64,000 nucleotides of DNA from Terriglobales bacterium (lineage in GTDB: Bacteria > Acidobacteriota > Terriglobia > Terriglobales > Acidobacteriaceae), in contig DATMAB010000017.1 of the NCBI GenBank assembly GCA_035573675.1, positions 62,001-126,000 of the forward strand, written 5' to 3'. Each line of letters starts with the position of its first letter. Within the stretch, counting starts at the first letter, position 1. Below the pieces are notes generated by a model. It searched no databases, was not told where the DNA came from, and saw only the letters and a program-made list of their open reading frames with translations. Made by a program: the position numbers and the translations under genes. Shown one piece after another: positions 18,998 through 29,561 of the stretch.

Positions 18998-19948
18998 TCA
19001 GTCCGTGATGAGCCCGCCGATTAGGTCGTTGAGTCGAGCCACGCGGTGCTCCATGCACCAGCGTTCGAGCGCGTTGACGATGTTCTCCGTAGCGCAGGGA
19101 TCCCAGTAATTGGCCGTGCCCACCTGGACGGCGGCGGCGCCCGCGAGCAGGAATTCGACCACGTCGGCGGCGGTCGTGATGCCGCCGATGCCGATCACCG
19201 GGATGTCCACCGCATGCGCGGCTTCGTAGACCATGCGCAGAGCGATGGGCTTGATGGCAGGACCAGAGAGCCCGGCGGTGATGTTGGAGATGCGCGGGCG
19301 GCGGGTTTCGGCGTCGATGGCCATGGCCACGAAGGTGTTGACCAGGGAAAGAGCGTCGGCGCCGGCGTTTTCCGCCGCGCGCGCCATCTGCGGGATGCTG
19401 GTGACGTTGGGCGAGAGCTTGACGATCAGCGGGCGCGTGGCCGCGCCCTTCGCCGACGCCACCACTTCCTCGAGCAGCACCGGGTCGCTGCCGAAGCTGA
19501 TGCCTCCGCGCTTCGTGTTGGGGCAGGAGACATTCAGCTCGTAGGCCGCGATGCCTTCGCCCTGGTTCAGAATGCGGATGGTGGCTTCGTAGTCCTCGAC
19601 CGTGAAGCCGAAGACGTTGGCGATAACGACGATGTCTTTTTTCTTGCGCAGCAGCGGGAGCTTTTCTTCGACGAAGGCGGGCGCCCCGATGTTCTGCAGC
19701 CCGATGGAGTTGAGCATGCCCGCTGCACTCTCGAAGATGCGCGGCGGCGGATTGCCGGCCATGGGTTCGCGCGAGAGCCCTTTCACCACGAAGCCGCCCA
19801 GCCGGGGCAGCGACACGATGTCCTCGAATTCCAGGCCGTAGCCGAAGGTGCCGCTGGCGGCGATGACCGGGTTCTTGAAACGGATGCCGCAGAAGGTGAC
19901 GCTCAGGTCGGGCGGCTGCGGCGGCCCGGCAGGATGCGTGGTGCTCAC
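18998..19948 (-). CDS. pyrD: Dihydroorotate dehydrogenase, class 1B type
   Basis: 316 residues. FMN-binding TIM barrel with KNPVIAASGTFGYG near the start and the catalytic-loop Cys at residue 142 (NVSCPNTKRG), which marks class 1 rather than the Ser-using class 2 enzymes. Length and the GIGGITTAADVVEFLLAGAAAVQVGTA region fit the PyrD catalytic subunit that pairs with the iron-sulfur subunit PyrK. It converts dihydroorotate to orotate in pyrimidine synthesis. No pyrK is in the window. Its start overlaps the stop of the upstream phosphodiesterase gene by 4 nt. Confidence 0.92.
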   Translation of the reverse strand: MSTTHPAGPPQPPDLSVTFCGIRFKNPVIAASGTFGYGLEFEDIVSLPRLGGFVVKGLSREPMAGNPPPRIFESAAGMLNSIGLQNIGAPAFVEEKLPLLRKKKDIVVIANVFGFTVEDYEATIRILNQGEGIAAYELNVSCPNTKRGGISFGSDPVLLEEVVASAKGAATRPLIVKLSPNVTSIPQMARAAENAGADALSLVNTFVAMAIDAETRRPRISNITAGLSGPAIKPIALRMVYEAAHAVDIPVIGIGGITTAADVVEFLLAGAAAVQVGTANYWDPCATENIVNALERWCMEHRVARLNDLIGGLITD

Positions 19949-21513
19949 GGTTTGCCTCCGTCGGCCAGGGCTTCACTGAGCACGCGCCCCACGCTGTGCG
20001 ACGGCGGCGTGATGCCGAGCAGCGAAGCCAGGGTCGGCGCGAGGTCCACGGGCTCGACGCTCTGGCGGTAGACGCCAGGGCGGAACGGCAAACCGTAGAA
20101 CAACAGAGGAACGTGAGTGTCGTAAGACCACGGGGAGCCGTGGTGAGTGCCGCGCGACATCCCGGCGGCGTAGCGTTCCGGCAGTCCGATCACATACCAG
20201 CCACCGTAGGGCGAGAAGCTGTGAGCCACGCGGCGGCCGAGCGCGGTCGGTGGCAGGACGCCGTTCTCGATCTGATATCGGGTGAAGAAGCCGGTCCAGC
20301 CGCCTGCTTTCTGCAGCGCCTCGCCGGCCGCTTTCTCGGCTTCAGCTTCGCTGAGGTGGGTTGCGGCAAAGGCATCCGGCGAGAGGTAGGCGACGGGCCA
20401 GTCGATGCCGGCAATGAAGTCGGCGCGGACACCGAAGCGGGCGGCGAGCGCGGCATTGGCCTGGTTGCGGAAGGCGCTGACATCCACGTTGCGTCCCGGT
20501 AGACGCAATCCGGCAGCGGTGGCGGGCAGCGGAGCCGTGCCATGGTCAGAGGTGAAGACCAGCCACAGATTGGCCAGGCCGAACTGCCGTGCCAGATAGG
20601 CGAAGAACTCGCTGAGCTGGCGATCGAGCGCGAGGATCATGGCCGCCATTTCCGGCGAATCCGGACCGGCATCATGTCCCAGGTAGTCGGGCGCGGACAG
20701 GGAAAGGATAAGCAGGTCGGTGGCGGGGCCGGAGCCGAGTTTCTCTTCCTGGATGAGCTGGCGGGTGAACTCGAGCTGGTACTCGGTGGCGAACGGGGTT
20801 TCGCCGATGGAATCCTTGAACTTGCCGGATGCGGAGGGCGGGCGAAGGACGTTTCCGGCACCATCCTTCCATTCCAGGCTGCGATATTTGTCCAGCCGGC
20901 CGCCGGCATTGAAGGTTTTCACCCACTCGGGCGGATCCTTCATGTAGTAGGACGAGGTGACGAAAGAACCCTCGGAATCTGCGGCCCAATAGGCCGCGTC
21001 CGCAGCGCGTCCGGCGGGAAGGATGGCGGCACGTCGCTTAAGCGATACGGCGAAGACGCGTGACTTGCCACCGGTGGCCAGTTTCAATTCGTCGCCGAGC
21101 GTAGAGGCGAGCATGCGCCAGGGCGAGCCGCCGGCCCGGGTACCGACGCCCGTGGTGGCGTCATCCTGCTCGGCAGGCACCATCTGCTTCAGTTTCGGGT
21201 CCCAAAGATTGTTGCTCTGGATGCCGTGTCCGTCGGCGTAGGCGCCGGTCAGCAGGGTAGTGTAGCTGGGCGCGGTCAGAGAAACGGCGTGGTCGTAGCG
21301 ACAGTCTGCGAACACGGCGCCGCGCTCAAGAAAGGTGTTGAAGCCGCCGGCGCCGAAACCGGCGCGGTGGCGCTCCAGAAAGTCGGCGCGGAACCCGTCC
21401 GCGATGATGATGACGACCAGCCGAGGCCGGGCATCGTAGGCGGAAGCGAAGGCGAGCGAAGAGAAACACAACAGCGACAGCAGTCCGGCCGCGCGCAGGA
21501 AGCGGATTCTCAT
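19945..21513 (-). CDS. Secreted alkaline-phosphatase-superfamily phosphodiesterase/phosphatase
   Basis: 522 residues with a signal peptide (LLSLLCFSSLAFA). Superfamily metal and nucleophile motifs are present: IIADGFRADFL, SLTAPSYTTLLTGAYADGHGI (Thr nucleophile region), SAPDYLGHDAG, FTSDHGTAPLP and GTHHGSPWSYDTHVPLLFYG. This pattern fits type I phosphodiesterase/nucleotide pyrophosphatase or PafA-like phosphatases acting in the periplasm. Its stop overlaps pyrD, and it lies 46 nt after the carrier/HEAT gene, so the four minus-strand genes look like one operon. Confidence 0.87.
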   Translation of the reverse strand: MRIRFLRAAGLLSLLCFSSLAFASAYDARPRLVVIIIADGFRADFLERHRAGFGAGGFNTFLERGAVFADCRYDHAVSLTAPSYTTLLTGAYADGHGIQSNNLWDPKLKQMVPAEQDDATTGVGTRAGGSPWRMLASTLGDELKLATGGKSRVFAVSLKRRAAILPAGRAADAAYWAADSEGSFVTSSYYMKDPPEWVKTFNAGGRLDKYRSLEWKDGAGNVLRPPSASGKFKDSIGETPFATEYQLEFTRQLIQEEKLGSGPATDLLILSLSAPDYLGHDAGPDSPEMAAMILALDRQLSEFFAYLARQFGLANLWLVFTSDHGTAPLPATAAGLRLPGRNVDVSAFRNQANAALAARFGVRADFIAGIDWPVAYLSPDAFAATHLSEAEAEKAAGEALQKAGGWTGFFTRYQIENGVLPPTALGRRVAHSFSPYGGWYVIGLPERYAAGMSRGTHHGSPWSYDTHVPLLFYGLPFRPGVYRQSVEPVDLAPTLASLLGITPPSHSVGRVLSEALADGGKP

Positions 21514-21559
21514 TCGTTTCTAGTGTACGACAGGGCGGGCGGCGGTCAGTGGCTTCCGG

Positions 21560-24325
21560 TCAGTCCGCGGCGGGGGCGCCGCTCTGCGCTGAAAGGCGGA
21601 CCTTGGCCTGGCGCGCGGTCTCGCGCAGCAGCGGATCGGGATGGTTCAGGCAGCTTTCAAGCTGCGCCACCAGCGAAGTGAGGCGGAGCGTGCCGATGGC
21701 GTAAGCGCCGCAGGCCTTGAGCCATGGGTCATCGCTGGAAACCAGCTCGGCGACCGCGGCTTCGCGGGTTTCCACCCCTGCGTGACACAAGCGGGCGCCC
21801 AGGCTGGCGCGCTCGGCGACGGAGACCTCGCTGTCGAGCAACGGCACCAGGGTGTTCCGCAGGGCGGGCTTGAGCACGTTGTCCAGGAATTCGAGGGCGT
21901 TGTCATGCACCACGGCGTTCGAAGACTGAAGGCCAACGTAGGCGCTGTGGAAGTCGTAACCGGGATGCAGCAGGGTCAGAAGGCGGAAGATGCGCTCCAC
22001 TTCCTGGCGCATGGATTCGCGCAGAGCGCTGGAGACGGCGTCGCGGTCATCCAGGTTTTCGCCCAGCGTGTTCAGAATCTGGTAGGAGCGATAGTGACCC
22101 ATGATCTCGGCGGCGAGGACGCTCTCCAGCAGGAGCGTATCCAGCTCCAGGCCGGGATGAGCGTCGCGCAGCTTGTTCAAGGAGCTGAGGATGAGGAAGC
22201 GCAGGTTGGTTTCGCGTTCGAGCAGGTTTTCCATCAGGGCGCGGCCGGCGGCGGGCGTACCGATGCGCGCCAGGGCATGCGCGATGGAGGCGCGCAGCTC
22301 GGTGCTTTGCGCGGGATCTCCGAGGTAATCGCGCAGGGTTCCGACGATGCTGTCGCCGAACAGGGCGAGAGCTTCGGCGGCATCGTTGGAGAGAGCCGGA
22401 TCCGTCAGGCGTTCGATCACGGTGGGAAGCAACCGGCGGCAACGCTGGCGCCCGATCGCGCGCAGCGCGTGGCGCCGGACGTCGGCGTCGGAATCTTTCA
22501 CGAGCCGCTCCAGGTGCGCGTCGAACGGACCCTCGACCACCTGCAACAGGCGGGCGGCCTCGCGCCGCGAACGCGCACCCTGCGTCCCCGGCTCGTCGAT
22601 CATGGCGTCGAGAATGCGGGTGGCAGCCTCCAGGTTCTGGGTGTCGCCGGGGCGCGCGAGAAACGCCGCCATGGCCGAGCGGATGGAGAAATCGGGAAAG
22701 TCGCCCAGCTCTTCGATCTTGTGCAGCGGATCGATGTGCGCATGATGAGCCAGGTAGAGCAAAGCTTCGGTGCGGACCTCGAAGTCCGGGTCCCGCAACA
22801 GGCCTTCGACCTCGGGCACCACCAGGCGGTCGCCGGCCTCGGCCTGCAGGGCCAGGGCCTTGCGCCGCACCTCGGCAGCCGGGTGATAGAGCAGCCCGCG
22901 CACGGCGGGATGCACGCGGCGGCGTCGCTCGGCCTCAAACAGGCTCAGCGCATAGAGGATCTCCTTGGGGTCGGTGGAAACAAAGCGGTCGGAGAAAATC
23001 TCTGCGGTCGAGCGGTCGAGCACGGGGGTGTCGATGTGCTCGACGTCCATGCGGTGCCGGCGGATGCTGTCGCGCAGGGTGTGGACATACTGTTTGCGCG
23101 CGAAGAACGCGGCCACCAGCCATCCGCCGATGAAGACCAAATTTACCCAGCCGACCTCGCGTGCGCCGAAGCGCAGGCGGTCGGCAAACAGCACCAGGGT
23201 GAGCGCTGCGAGCCCGTCTCCCAGCCTCCAGATGAAGGTGTCAATGAAGGATTTCACGCGCAGCTTCAAGTCGGCGGCCAGCGGCAGGTAGAGCAGCTCG
23301 ACAGAGGACTTGTCGATGGAATAGCGCAGGACCTGGTCGCTGCCTTTCAGCAGCACGGCCGCCACGAGCGTTCCGAACGCCAGCACACCGATGGTGCCGC
23401 CGAGCAGCGCGACCGGCACAACGTACAAGGTGAACCCCAGGCCGAAGCGGCGCAGGGCGCGGGAAGTGAGCAGCATCTGGGTGAGGAGACAGGCGATGCC
23501 GGCGATGAAATTGAAGTCGCTGAAGAAGAGTGCCAGGGCGTCCTTCTGCGGGACGAACTGTTTGGCGATGGCCTTGAACTGCCAACCTGCGAAGGTGGTG
23601 ACGAACGAAGACATGCAGATCACGGCGGCGATGGCGATCAAGTAGGGCGAAGCCGCGATCTGGCGAAGGCTTTCGAGGACGGTAGGCTGCGCCTCGGCTT
23701 CATGGGTTCCGGACTCCAGCGGATTGAGCTGCTTCCGCCGCCAGATGGGCACCACCAGGCCGGCACAGATGGCCAGGCAGACCGCCATGCCCATCAGCAG
23801 GCCTTCCGTGCCATAGGCCTTCACCGTCACCCGGGAGGCGAAGCCTCCGAAAATCCATCCCGAGATGGCGCCGGCGCCGACCAGGCCGAAAATACGCTTG
23901 GCTTCGCGCGTGGTGAGGACGAAGTTGGCGAGCTTCCACACCTGCATGGGCGCGAGCACGCCGAAGATGCCCACCCAGATGTAGAAGACCGGAAACAGCC
24001 AGGGCTGCTGGTGGAAGTGTACGAGGTACCAGAACAGGACGCAGGTGGCGGAGTAGAGGAACAAGCAGCCGACGAGCAGATTGCGGAGAGTGACGCGGCG
24101 CGCCACGGCGAGGTAGCCGGCCACGACCACGCCGACCAGAAGAGCGCTGGCGAGGTCGGCCATGGGGAGCTTGACGGCATCGAAGCGATCGAGGAAAAGA
24201 GCGTCGCGAGCGACCTTGCCGATGGTGTAGGACGCAATGACCAGGAACAGGTAGAGGTACAGCAGAACGCCGCGGCCCAGGTCGCCCGGGCGCAGCGTCA
24301 GGACCCGTTCCAGGTAGGCGATCAT
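21560..24325 (-). CDS. NTT-type (ATP/ADP translocase-like) carrier fused to HEAT repeats
   Basis: 921 residues. The first ~430 form about 12 hydrophobic segments resembling the nucleotide-transporter (TlcC/NTT) branch of the major facilitator superfamily, including the start [20 protein letters not shown]. From about 450 onward come repeated helical pairs with alternating Asp/Arg anchors (for example [47 protein letters not shown]), typical HEAT repeats, predicted to be cytoplasmic. The fusion suggests a regulated or scaffolded carrier. Which residues define transport substrate is not clear, so nucleotide transport is an inference. Confidence 0.75.
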   Translation of the reverse strand: MIAYLERVLTLRPGDLGRGVLLYLYLFLVIASYTIGKVARDALFLDRFDAVKLPMADLASALLVGVVVAGYLAVARRVTLRNLLVGCLFLYSATCVLFWYLVHFHQQPWLFPVFYIWVGIFGVLAPMQVWKLANFVLTTREAKRIFGLVGAGAISGWIFGGFASRVTVKAYGTEGLLMGMAVCLAICAGLVVPIWRRKQLNPLESGTHEAEAQPTVLESLRQIAASPYLIAIAAVICMSSFVTTFAGWQFKAIAKQFVPQKDALALFFSDFNFIAGIACLLTQMLLTSRALRRFGLGFTLYVVPVALLGGTIGVLAFGTLVAAVLLKGSDQVLRYSIDKSSVELLYLPLAADLKLRVKSFIDTFIWRLGDGLAALTLVLFADRLRFGAREVGWVNLVFIGGWLVAAFFARKQYVHTLRDSIRRHRMDVEHIDTPVLDRSTAEIFSDRFVSTDPKEILYALSLFEAERRRRVHPAVRGLLYHPAAEVRRKALALQAEAGDRLVVPEVEGLLRDPDFEVRTEALLYLAHHAHIDPLHKIEELGDFPDFSIRSAMAAFLARPGDTQNLEAATRILDAMIDEPGTQGARSRREAARLLQVVEGPFDAHLERLVKDSDADVRRHALRAIGRQRCRRLLPTVIERLTDPALSNDAAEALALFGDSIVGTLRDYLGDPAQSTELRASIAHALARIGTPAAGRALMENLLERETNLRFLILSSLNKLRDAHPGLELDTLLLESVLAAEIMGHYRSYQILNTLGENLDDRDAVSSALRESMRQEVERIFRLLTLLHPGYDFHSAYVGLQSSNAVVHDNALEFLDNVLKPALRNTLVPLLDSEVSVAERASLGARLCHAGVETREAAVAELVSSDDPWLKACGAYAIGTLRLTSLVAQLESCLNHPDPLLRETARQAKVRLSAQSGAPAAD

Positions 24326-24355
24326 CGCAGCACACGCCGTGGGGAACCGGGGCCG

Positions 24356-26485
24356 TCAGCGTTGCGCATCGATGGGCTCCAGGTTGAACAGCACCATGGT
24401 TTCGCCGCGCTCGCGGATGAGCTTGTCGAAATGCTCGATGATCTTGCGGCGCCGTACGAACAGGGCATCGATCTCCGCGGAGCGCAAATACTTTTTCATC
24501 TTCTCGCGAACCAGGCCTTCGTCCAGGTTGCGCAGGCGCTCCAGAAAACCGCGGTCGCATTGAACAAGCAGGTCGGGTGTGCGCAGGTTCTCCTGGCGGC
24601 GGAAGGCGCGGGTGTGGTCGATGAGCCACAGGCGCCAGTGCTTGTCGATGAGCATGTTCCCCTGGTTGCGGTCGGTGTTGTAGACCAGGTTGTCGAACAC
24701 GCGCATGACGTGGAGCTGCTTGCTCCAGCGGACGCGGTCGGGGGGCTCGATCTTCTTCTTCTGGATATCGGTGTACTGGGTGACGCCTTCCAGCCATATC
24801 TGCATGGAGCCGTCGGTTCCGCCGTAGCCGCGCTTGATGGCGGGCGGCACCCAGGGCAGGCCGAGCAACTGGCTGAGTTCGTAGGCGGCAGGCTCGAAGG
24901 TGGCGTCGTCACGGAAGAACATCTCGGTTTGCCCGCCGGCCATAGTGGTGTAGGTCTTTTCCTCGCCGACGTTGCGGTAGACGGCGTTGGCCACGATGCC
25001 GTCTTTCACCAGCTTCATCTTCTTGGGATTGGTGATGCCGGTGCCGATGTCCTTGATGCCGCGCACCTTCGCCGTGCGCAGGAACTCGAGCAGTTCGGCA
25101 TCGCTCTTGAAGGGGAGTGGCTGGCCGTCGGGCCCGATCCACTGGTGGGGCAGCGGCTCGGTGGATGCCGCAGGCGCGGCCGATTCAGATTCGGCGTCTG
25201 CATATTCGGCGAGCGAGCCGCCGCCCGGGGCCGCAGCCGGCCGGGACGGAACCGGAGTTACCGGACCGTTGAGCAGCACGATGCGTTCATCGTGATAGAC
25301 GGCGGTGAACTTGGGGCTGGAAATCTCCAGCGCGGAAGCGCGGCCCTGGGGCAGGTAGCCGGTGAGCATGCCGGTGTCGATGAGAAAGACGCGGCCGCCG
25401 AAGCGAACGCGCACGCGTCCATCCGCCTGGGGCGTGTGGCCCACCACCAGGTTGGTGGCGCCAAGCGAGGCCAGCAGCGCCGCTACTTTGGGCGTGCCTT
25501 CCGCCTCGGTCCACTCCGCGTAGCCGCGGAACCAGACCGGTCCGTCAGGATGGATGCTGTACCAGCGGTTATAGGCGAGGAATTCCTCCAGCGTCTTGCG
25601 GCGGCGGTCGTCGGTCTCCGAGGGCTTCCAGGACTTGCCTTCCGCCTGAGCCGCGGCGGTTCGGGTGGCGGCGTCCGCCTTCAGCCGGTCCAGTTCGGCC
25701 TGTGCGGCCTCGGTGGCCTCCTGCAGAGTGAAGAAGGGAAGCGCAATCTTTTCCTGCGCGAGCCAGGTGCGAAAGGCGTCCATGGCCTGAAGTTCGTCGC
25801 GCACCCGCTTGTTGATGCGCTCGGGATCGGTATCGGGCAGGGCCGGATTGATGCCGCCGTGCACGAACAGCACACCGTCCAGGCGGGCGATCACGGGCTT
25901 TTCACGCAGCCAGCGGCCATACTTGCCGTCGGGAGCGAAGGCCTCGCGGTGCTCGAGGAAGCCCGGCGGGTGGGCGTCCATCCATTGTTTCTCGAGGTCG
26001 GCGCCCGAGATCGTGGATGCGGTCGGCGGGGCGCGGTCCTTGCGCCAGTCCAGATATTGTTCGAAGGCCTTGCGGCGACGCTTCTCGGAGTCCGGGCTGG
26101 CGAAGGTGGCGTAGCTGCGTACGTAGCGCAGGTCGCCGGTCATGTTCATGATCTCGTGGTTGCCCAGCAAAACCGTGACGCGGCCCTTCTTGCGCGGCGC
26201 CTCTTTCTCGAGCGCCATCATCAGGTCGAGCACGGCGCGGTCGGCGGGGCCGCGGTCGATCATGTCGCCGGTCTGGACCAGCGTGGTCGGGCCGCCGGTC
26301 CAGCGACGGTTGGCGTCGATGAGCCCCGCATCACGCAAGATGCCGGTGAGCGCTTCGATGTCGCCGTGGGCGTCGCCGATCGCCACCACGCGCTCGGAGG
26401 CGCCGAGCGGGACGGCAGTGGACGGCAGAAGCAGCAGGACCGCGGCCACGGCCGACCAGCGCCGGATCTTGGAAACCGAAGTCAT
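24356..26485 (-). CDS. Exported metallophosphoesterase fused to a kinase-like C-terminal domain
   Basis: 709 residues. A signal peptide (about 8-30) precedes a calcineurin-type phosphoesterase with GDAHGD (37-42), GDMIDRG (73-79), GNHE (108-111) and a later VVGHTP. After a Pro/Ala-rich linker at about 410-450, residues 460-709 look like a second domain. Its segment 598-628 contains [10 protein letters not shown] and LIDHTRAF, which resemble the catalytic D-x4-N loop and metal-binding Asp of PI3/4-kinase-like or HipA-type kinases. Phosphatase and kinase-like modules in one exported chain are unusual. It is first in the minus-strand operon. Confidence 0.72.
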   Translation of the reverse strand: MTSVSKIRRWSAVAAVLLLLPSTAVPLGASERVVAIGDAHGDIEALTGILRDAGLIDANRRWTGGPTTLVQTGDMIDRGPADRAVLDLMMALEKEAPRKKGRVTVLLGNHEIMNMTGDLRYVRSYATFASPDSEKRRRKAFEQYLDWRKDRAPPTASTISGADLEKQWMDAHPPGFLEHREAFAPDGKYGRWLREKPVIARLDGVLFVHGGINPALPDTDPERINKRVRDELQAMDAFRTWLAQEKIALPFFTLQEATEAAQAELDRLKADAATRTAAAQAEGKSWKPSETDDRRRKTLEEFLAYNRWYSIHPDGPVWFRGYAEWTEAEGTPKVAALLASLGATNLVVGHTPQADGRVRVRFGGRVFLIDTGMLTGYLPQGRASALEISSPKFTAVYHDERIVLLNGPVTPVPSRPAAAPGGGSLAEYADAESESAAPAASTEPLPHQWIGPDGQPLPFKSDAELLEFLRTAKVRGIKDIGTGITNPKKMKLVKDGIVANAVYRNVGEEKTYTTMAGGQTEMFFRDDATFEPAAYELSQLLGLPWVPPAIKRGYGGTDGSMQIWLEGVTQYTDIQKKKIEPPDRVRWSKQLHVMRVFDNLVYNTDRNQGNMLIDKHWRLWLIDHTRAFRRQENLRTPDLLVQCDRGFLERLRNLDEGLVREKMKKYLRSAEIDALFVRRRKIIEHFDKLIRERGETMVLFNLEPIDAQR

Positions 26486-26611
26486 GGCATCTTCCTGAAC
26501 CCTTGGATGCTGCGCCGGCGGGCGCCGCCATGGGTCCAGCCCCGAATCGCTTTAGTGTACGCCATCGCCGGTTTCTTTTGGCGGCGGCTTTCCGGTAGAT
26601 TTAAGGATTCC

Positions 26612-27898
26612 ATGCTCGACCTTGCCTTCGTCCGGGAGAACCTCGCGCTGGTGGAAGAAAAGCTGCGGCAGCGCGGGCTGGATCCCGCCGCGCTGCTGGG
26701 CGACTTCCATGCCCTGGACGCGGAGCGCCGGCGCCTGATCACCGAAGCGGAGACGCTGCAGGCGGAACGCAACCGCAAGTCGGAAGAGATTGCGCGGCTC
26801 AAGCGCGAGAAGCAGGATGCAGCCGCGCTGATCGCCGAAACCAAGGTGCTCCGTGAGCGGGCGGAGGAGAAGCAGAAGCGGGCGGAAGAAAAAGAGACCG
26901 CACTGCGCGCGCTGCTGGCCTCGATCCCGAACCTGCCGCACGTGAGCGTTCCCGTGGGCTCGGGGCCCGAGCAGAACCGCGAAGAGCGCCGCTGGGGCGC
27001 TCCGCCCAAGTTCGATTTCGCGCCCAGGCCGCACTGGGAGCTGGGCGAGCAGTTGGGCATCCTCGACCTGCCGCGGGCGGCCAAGCTTTCCGGAGCGCGC
27101 TTCGCCGTCTACTGGGACGTGGGCGCGCGGCTGGAACGGGCCCTGGCCAACTTCATGCTCGATGTGCATACGCGGGAGCACGGCTACACCGAAGTGCTGC
27201 CCCCGTTCCTGGTGAACTCCGATTCGCTGTACGGGACGGGCCAACTGCCCAAGTTCGCCGGCGACCTGTTCAAGTGCGAGAACGCCGACCTGTGGCTGGT
27301 GCCCACGGCCGAAGTCCCGGTGACCAACCTGTACCGCGACGAGGTCCTGGAGGCGGCGCAGCTTCCGCTCTCGCTCACCGCCTACACGCCCTGCTTCCGC
27401 AGCGAGGCCGGGTCGTACGGCAAGGACGTGCGGGGCATCATCCGCCAACACCAGTTCCAGAAGGTGGAGCTGGTGAAGTTCGCGCATCCGGAAAAGTCCT
27501 ATGACGAGCTGGAGAAGCTGACGCGCGACGCAGCCACGGTGCTGGAAAAGCTGGGGCTGCACTACCGGGTGGTGACCTTGTCCACCGGCGACATGGGCTT
27601 CGCCGCCGCCAAGACCTACGACATCGAGGTATGGCTGGCCGGGCAGCAGGTGTTCCGCGAGATCTCGTCCTGCTCGAACTTCGAAGCTTTTCAGGCGCGG
27701 CGCGCCAACATCCGCTTCCGCCGCGAAGGCAAAGGCAAGAGCGAGTTCGTGCACACGCTGAACGGGAGCGGACTGGCCATCGGGCGCACCTGGGTGGCGC
27801 TCATCGAGCACTACCAGCAGGCCGACGGTTCGGTGATGATTCCGGAAGCGCTGCGGCCGTACGTGGGCGCGGAACGCATCGCACCGCGCAGACTGTAG
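26612..27898 (+). CDS. serS: Seryl-tRNA synthetase
   Basis: 428 residues from the ATG at 26612, with TAAGGA 5 nt upstream. The N-terminal antiparallel coiled coil (residues 1-110) is followed by class II motifs: motif 2 [21 protein letters not shown] and motif 3 [19 protein letters not shown]...PEALRPYVG. It charges tRNA-Ser (and tRNA-Sec). The reading frame stays open about 5 kb upstream through the antisense of the minus-strand operon; that extension is a GC-bias artefact, and length plus ribosome binding site support this start. A divergent promoter region of 126 nt lies upstream. Confidence 0.96.
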   Translation: MLDLAFVRENLALVEEKLRQRGLDPAALLGDFHALDAERRRLITEAETLQAERNRKSEEIARLKREKQDAAALIAETKVLRERAEEKQKRAEEKETALRALLASIPNLPHVSVPVGSGPEQNREERRWGAPPKFDFAPRPHWELGEQLGILDLPRAAKLSGARFAVYWDVGARLERALANFMLDVHTREHGYTEVLPPFLVNSDSLYGTGQLPKFAGDLFKCENADLWLVPTAEVPVTNLYRDEVLEAAQLPLSLTAYTPCFRSEAGSYGKDVRGIIRQHQFQKVELVKFAHPEKSYDELEKLTRDAATVLEKLGLHYRVVTLSTGDMGFAAAKTYDIEVWLAGQQVFREISSCSNFEAFQARRANIRFRREGKGKSEFVHTLNGSGLAIGRTWVALIEHYQQADGSVMIPEALRPYVGAERIAPRRL

Positions 27899-27982
27899 CG
27901 GCATCGTTGCCAAAGCCTGCCGTGCCATCTAGACTGAAATCACCGGCAGTTTTTCCGCTCCGAGGGACCTGTTTCCGTCAAC

Positions 27983-28357
27983 ATGGGCCGTGTTTGGCAG
28001 ACAATCCGCAGCTTTATCCTGTGGGAGTATGCGCGCGGAAGCTGGCAGTACGACGTGATGGTGACGCTGATCGTCCTGTTCGTGCTGTTTTCGCCGTACT
28101 GGATCAACTTCAACGACAAACCGGTGGAGCGCGCCCCGCATCCAAGTGAGGTGACCGTCCGGCCCGACGGGCAGGGCGGTTTTGTGTATCGGGTGGAGGC
28201 GGCCGCCGTTCCGCATGGCGATGCCAAGGCGGTGGAGGCCGGGCTGCTCCGGGTGATCGAGCCGATGGCCGGCGAAGTCACTATCGTGCGGTACGTACCC
28301 GTGAGGGACGCCAGTGGCAAGGTGACGGCTTACGATGCGTGGGTGCAAAGGCAGTAG
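27983..28357 (+). CDS. Small membrane-anchored protein, unknown function
   Basis: 124 residues. One transmembrane helix (about 25-41, VMVTLIVLFVLFSPYWI) follows a short basic/aromatic N-terminus; the remaining 80 residues form a soluble alpha/beta domain with strands around VTVRPDGQGGFVYRVEA and EVTIVRYVPVRD. It resembles an ExbD-like membrane plus small periplasmic domain in layout only. It lies between serS and the LolA-like gene on the same strand. Confidence 0.65.
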   Translation: MGRVWQTIRSFILWEYARGSWQYDVMVTLIVLFVLFSPYWINFNDKPVERAPHPSEVTVRPDGQGGFVYRVEAAAVPHGDAKAVEAGLLRVIEPMAGEVTIVRYVPVRDASGKVTAYDAWVQRQ

Positions 28358-28375
28358 AAGAGAAGGGAATCCCCG

Positions 28376-29071
28376 ATGATTCGCTTTCCAATTACAGCCA
28401 TTGCTCTGGTGATGGCGCTGGCGGCCCAGGTAGCGGCTGGGCCCGCGCCGCCTTCCGAACTGGAGGCGGTGCTGGATCGCATGGACGCGGCCGCGGCATC
28501 GTTCCGCACGGCCGAGGCCGACTTCGTGTGGGACCAGTACCAGCGCGTGGTGCAGGAGACCGACACGCAGAAGGGCAAGGTTTTCTTCCGCCGGCGCGGC
28601 CAGGAAACGCAGATGGCCGCCGAGATCGCCGTCCCTGACAAGAAATACGTGCTGTTCACCGAGGGCAAGGTGCGCCTGTACCAGCCGCGCATCGACCAGG
28701 TCACCGAGTATTCCACCGGCAAGAACAAGGGCGAGGTGGAGAGTTTCCTGGTGCTGGGGTTCGGCGGCCGTGGCCACGACCTGCTGAAGTCGTTCGAGGT
28801 GCGTTATGCCGGCAGCGAAGCCATTGGGGGCGTGAAGACGGCGCGCCTCGAACTGCAGCCCAAGACGCTAAAGATGCGGGGCGTGTTCGAACGCATCGTG
28901 CTGTGGATCGATTGGGAGCGCGGCGTCTCGCTCCAGCAGCAGTTCTTCGAGCCCTCCGGCGATTACCGGCTGGCCCAGTACACCAATATCCGCCTGAACC
29001 AGCAGGTCGCCGACGACGTTTTCCGCCTGAAGACCACCAGCAAGACCAAGTTCGTAAATCCTCAGGGTTAA
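28376..29071 (+). CDS. LolA-like outer-membrane lipoprotein carrier protein
   Basis: 231 residues with a signal peptide (IAIALVMALAAQVAAG type). The chain shows the LolA/LppX fold pattern: an N-terminal helix with LDRMDAAAASFRTAEADFVW, then alternating strands such as GKVFFRRRGQ, KYVLFTEGKVRLYQP, FVLKT-like C-terminal strands. LolA proteins carry lipoproteins or lipids across the periplasm. It starts 18 nt after the preceding small gene, suggesting co-transcription. Confidence 0.75.
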   Translation: MIRFPITAIALVMALAAQVAAGPAPPSELEAVLDRMDAAAASFRTAEADFVWDQYQRVVQETDTQKGKVFFRRRGQETQMAAEIAVPDKKYVLFTEGKVRLYQPRIDQVTEYSTGKNKGEVESFLVLGFGGRGHDLLKSFEVRYAGSEAIGGVKTARLELQPKTLKMRGVFERIVLWIDWERGVSLQQQFFEPSGDYRLAQYTNIRLNQQVADDVFRLKTTSKTKFVNPQG

Positions 29072-29164
29072 CTTTCGGCGCGGCCTGCGTTCCCCCGAGA
29101 GTCGCATGCTATCCAGCTTGTTTTCTTGGGGTTAGGGATTCTTCCGAATTTCATCAGAAAGTTC

Positions 29165-29193
29165 TTTGTGCGGCGAGGTGAGACAGCTATACT
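29165..29193 (+). promoter_or_regulatory. Candidate sigma-70 promoter
   Basis: TTTGTG (29165-29170), a 17-nt spacer and TATACT (29188-29193) lie 72 nt upstream of the small gene at 29265. The -10 is near consensus, the -35 weak. Confidence 0.35.
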
Positions 29194-29264
29194 CCGGCTT
29201 ATTCATAAAATCTGCCGGAGGGCGGAGTGTTTTCTTCTGCGACCTTGGCAGGAAGCAGGCAATC

Positions 29265-29477
29265 ATGGCAAGAGTTTTTACGCTTCCCGCGAATCCTTCC
29301 CCGCGCCACAAGCGACAACGCAATTCCGACCCGCGGTTTCTCGAAGGTCAGAGGATGATCGCGGAGGCCATTCGCTACCTGGCGCAGTCAGATCCGCACA
29401 AGAACCAGCCCGCTATCTTTCTGCTGTCGGAGCACTTCCGCACGCAGTTCCGCATGAGCGACCTGCCGCCGCGATAG
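29265..29477 (+). CDS. Small basic conserved-looking protein, unknown function
   Basis: 70 residues from the ATG at 29265. A basic N-terminus (SPRHKRQRNSDPRF) precedes a helix-rich part (EGQRMIAEAIRYLAQSDPHKNQPAIFLLSEHFRTQFRMSDLPPR). An upstream GTG in the same frame would add 33 residues, but the ATG follows a plausible promoter and gives a compact protein. It has no signal or membrane segment. Family not recognised. Confidence 0.5.
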   Translation: MARVFTLPANPSPRHKRQRNSDPRFLEGQRMIAEAIRYLAQSDPHKNQPAIFLLSEHFRTQFRMSDLPPR

Positions 29478-29561
29478 GCCGGATGGCATCCCGCCGGCAG
29501 ATGCTAAAATGAAGTTTCTGGTACTCATTCCCCGCTCCCGGGAATCATAGAGAGGTGTCTG

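Noticed and set aside
21641-26611. A 5-kb open frame on the plus strand, continuous with serS
   Set aside because: It is antisense to two well-supported minus-strand genes (carrier/HEAT and phosphoesterase fusion), has low-complexity composition, and the serS start at 26612 has its own ribosome binding site and family-correct length. High GC explains the lack of stops.
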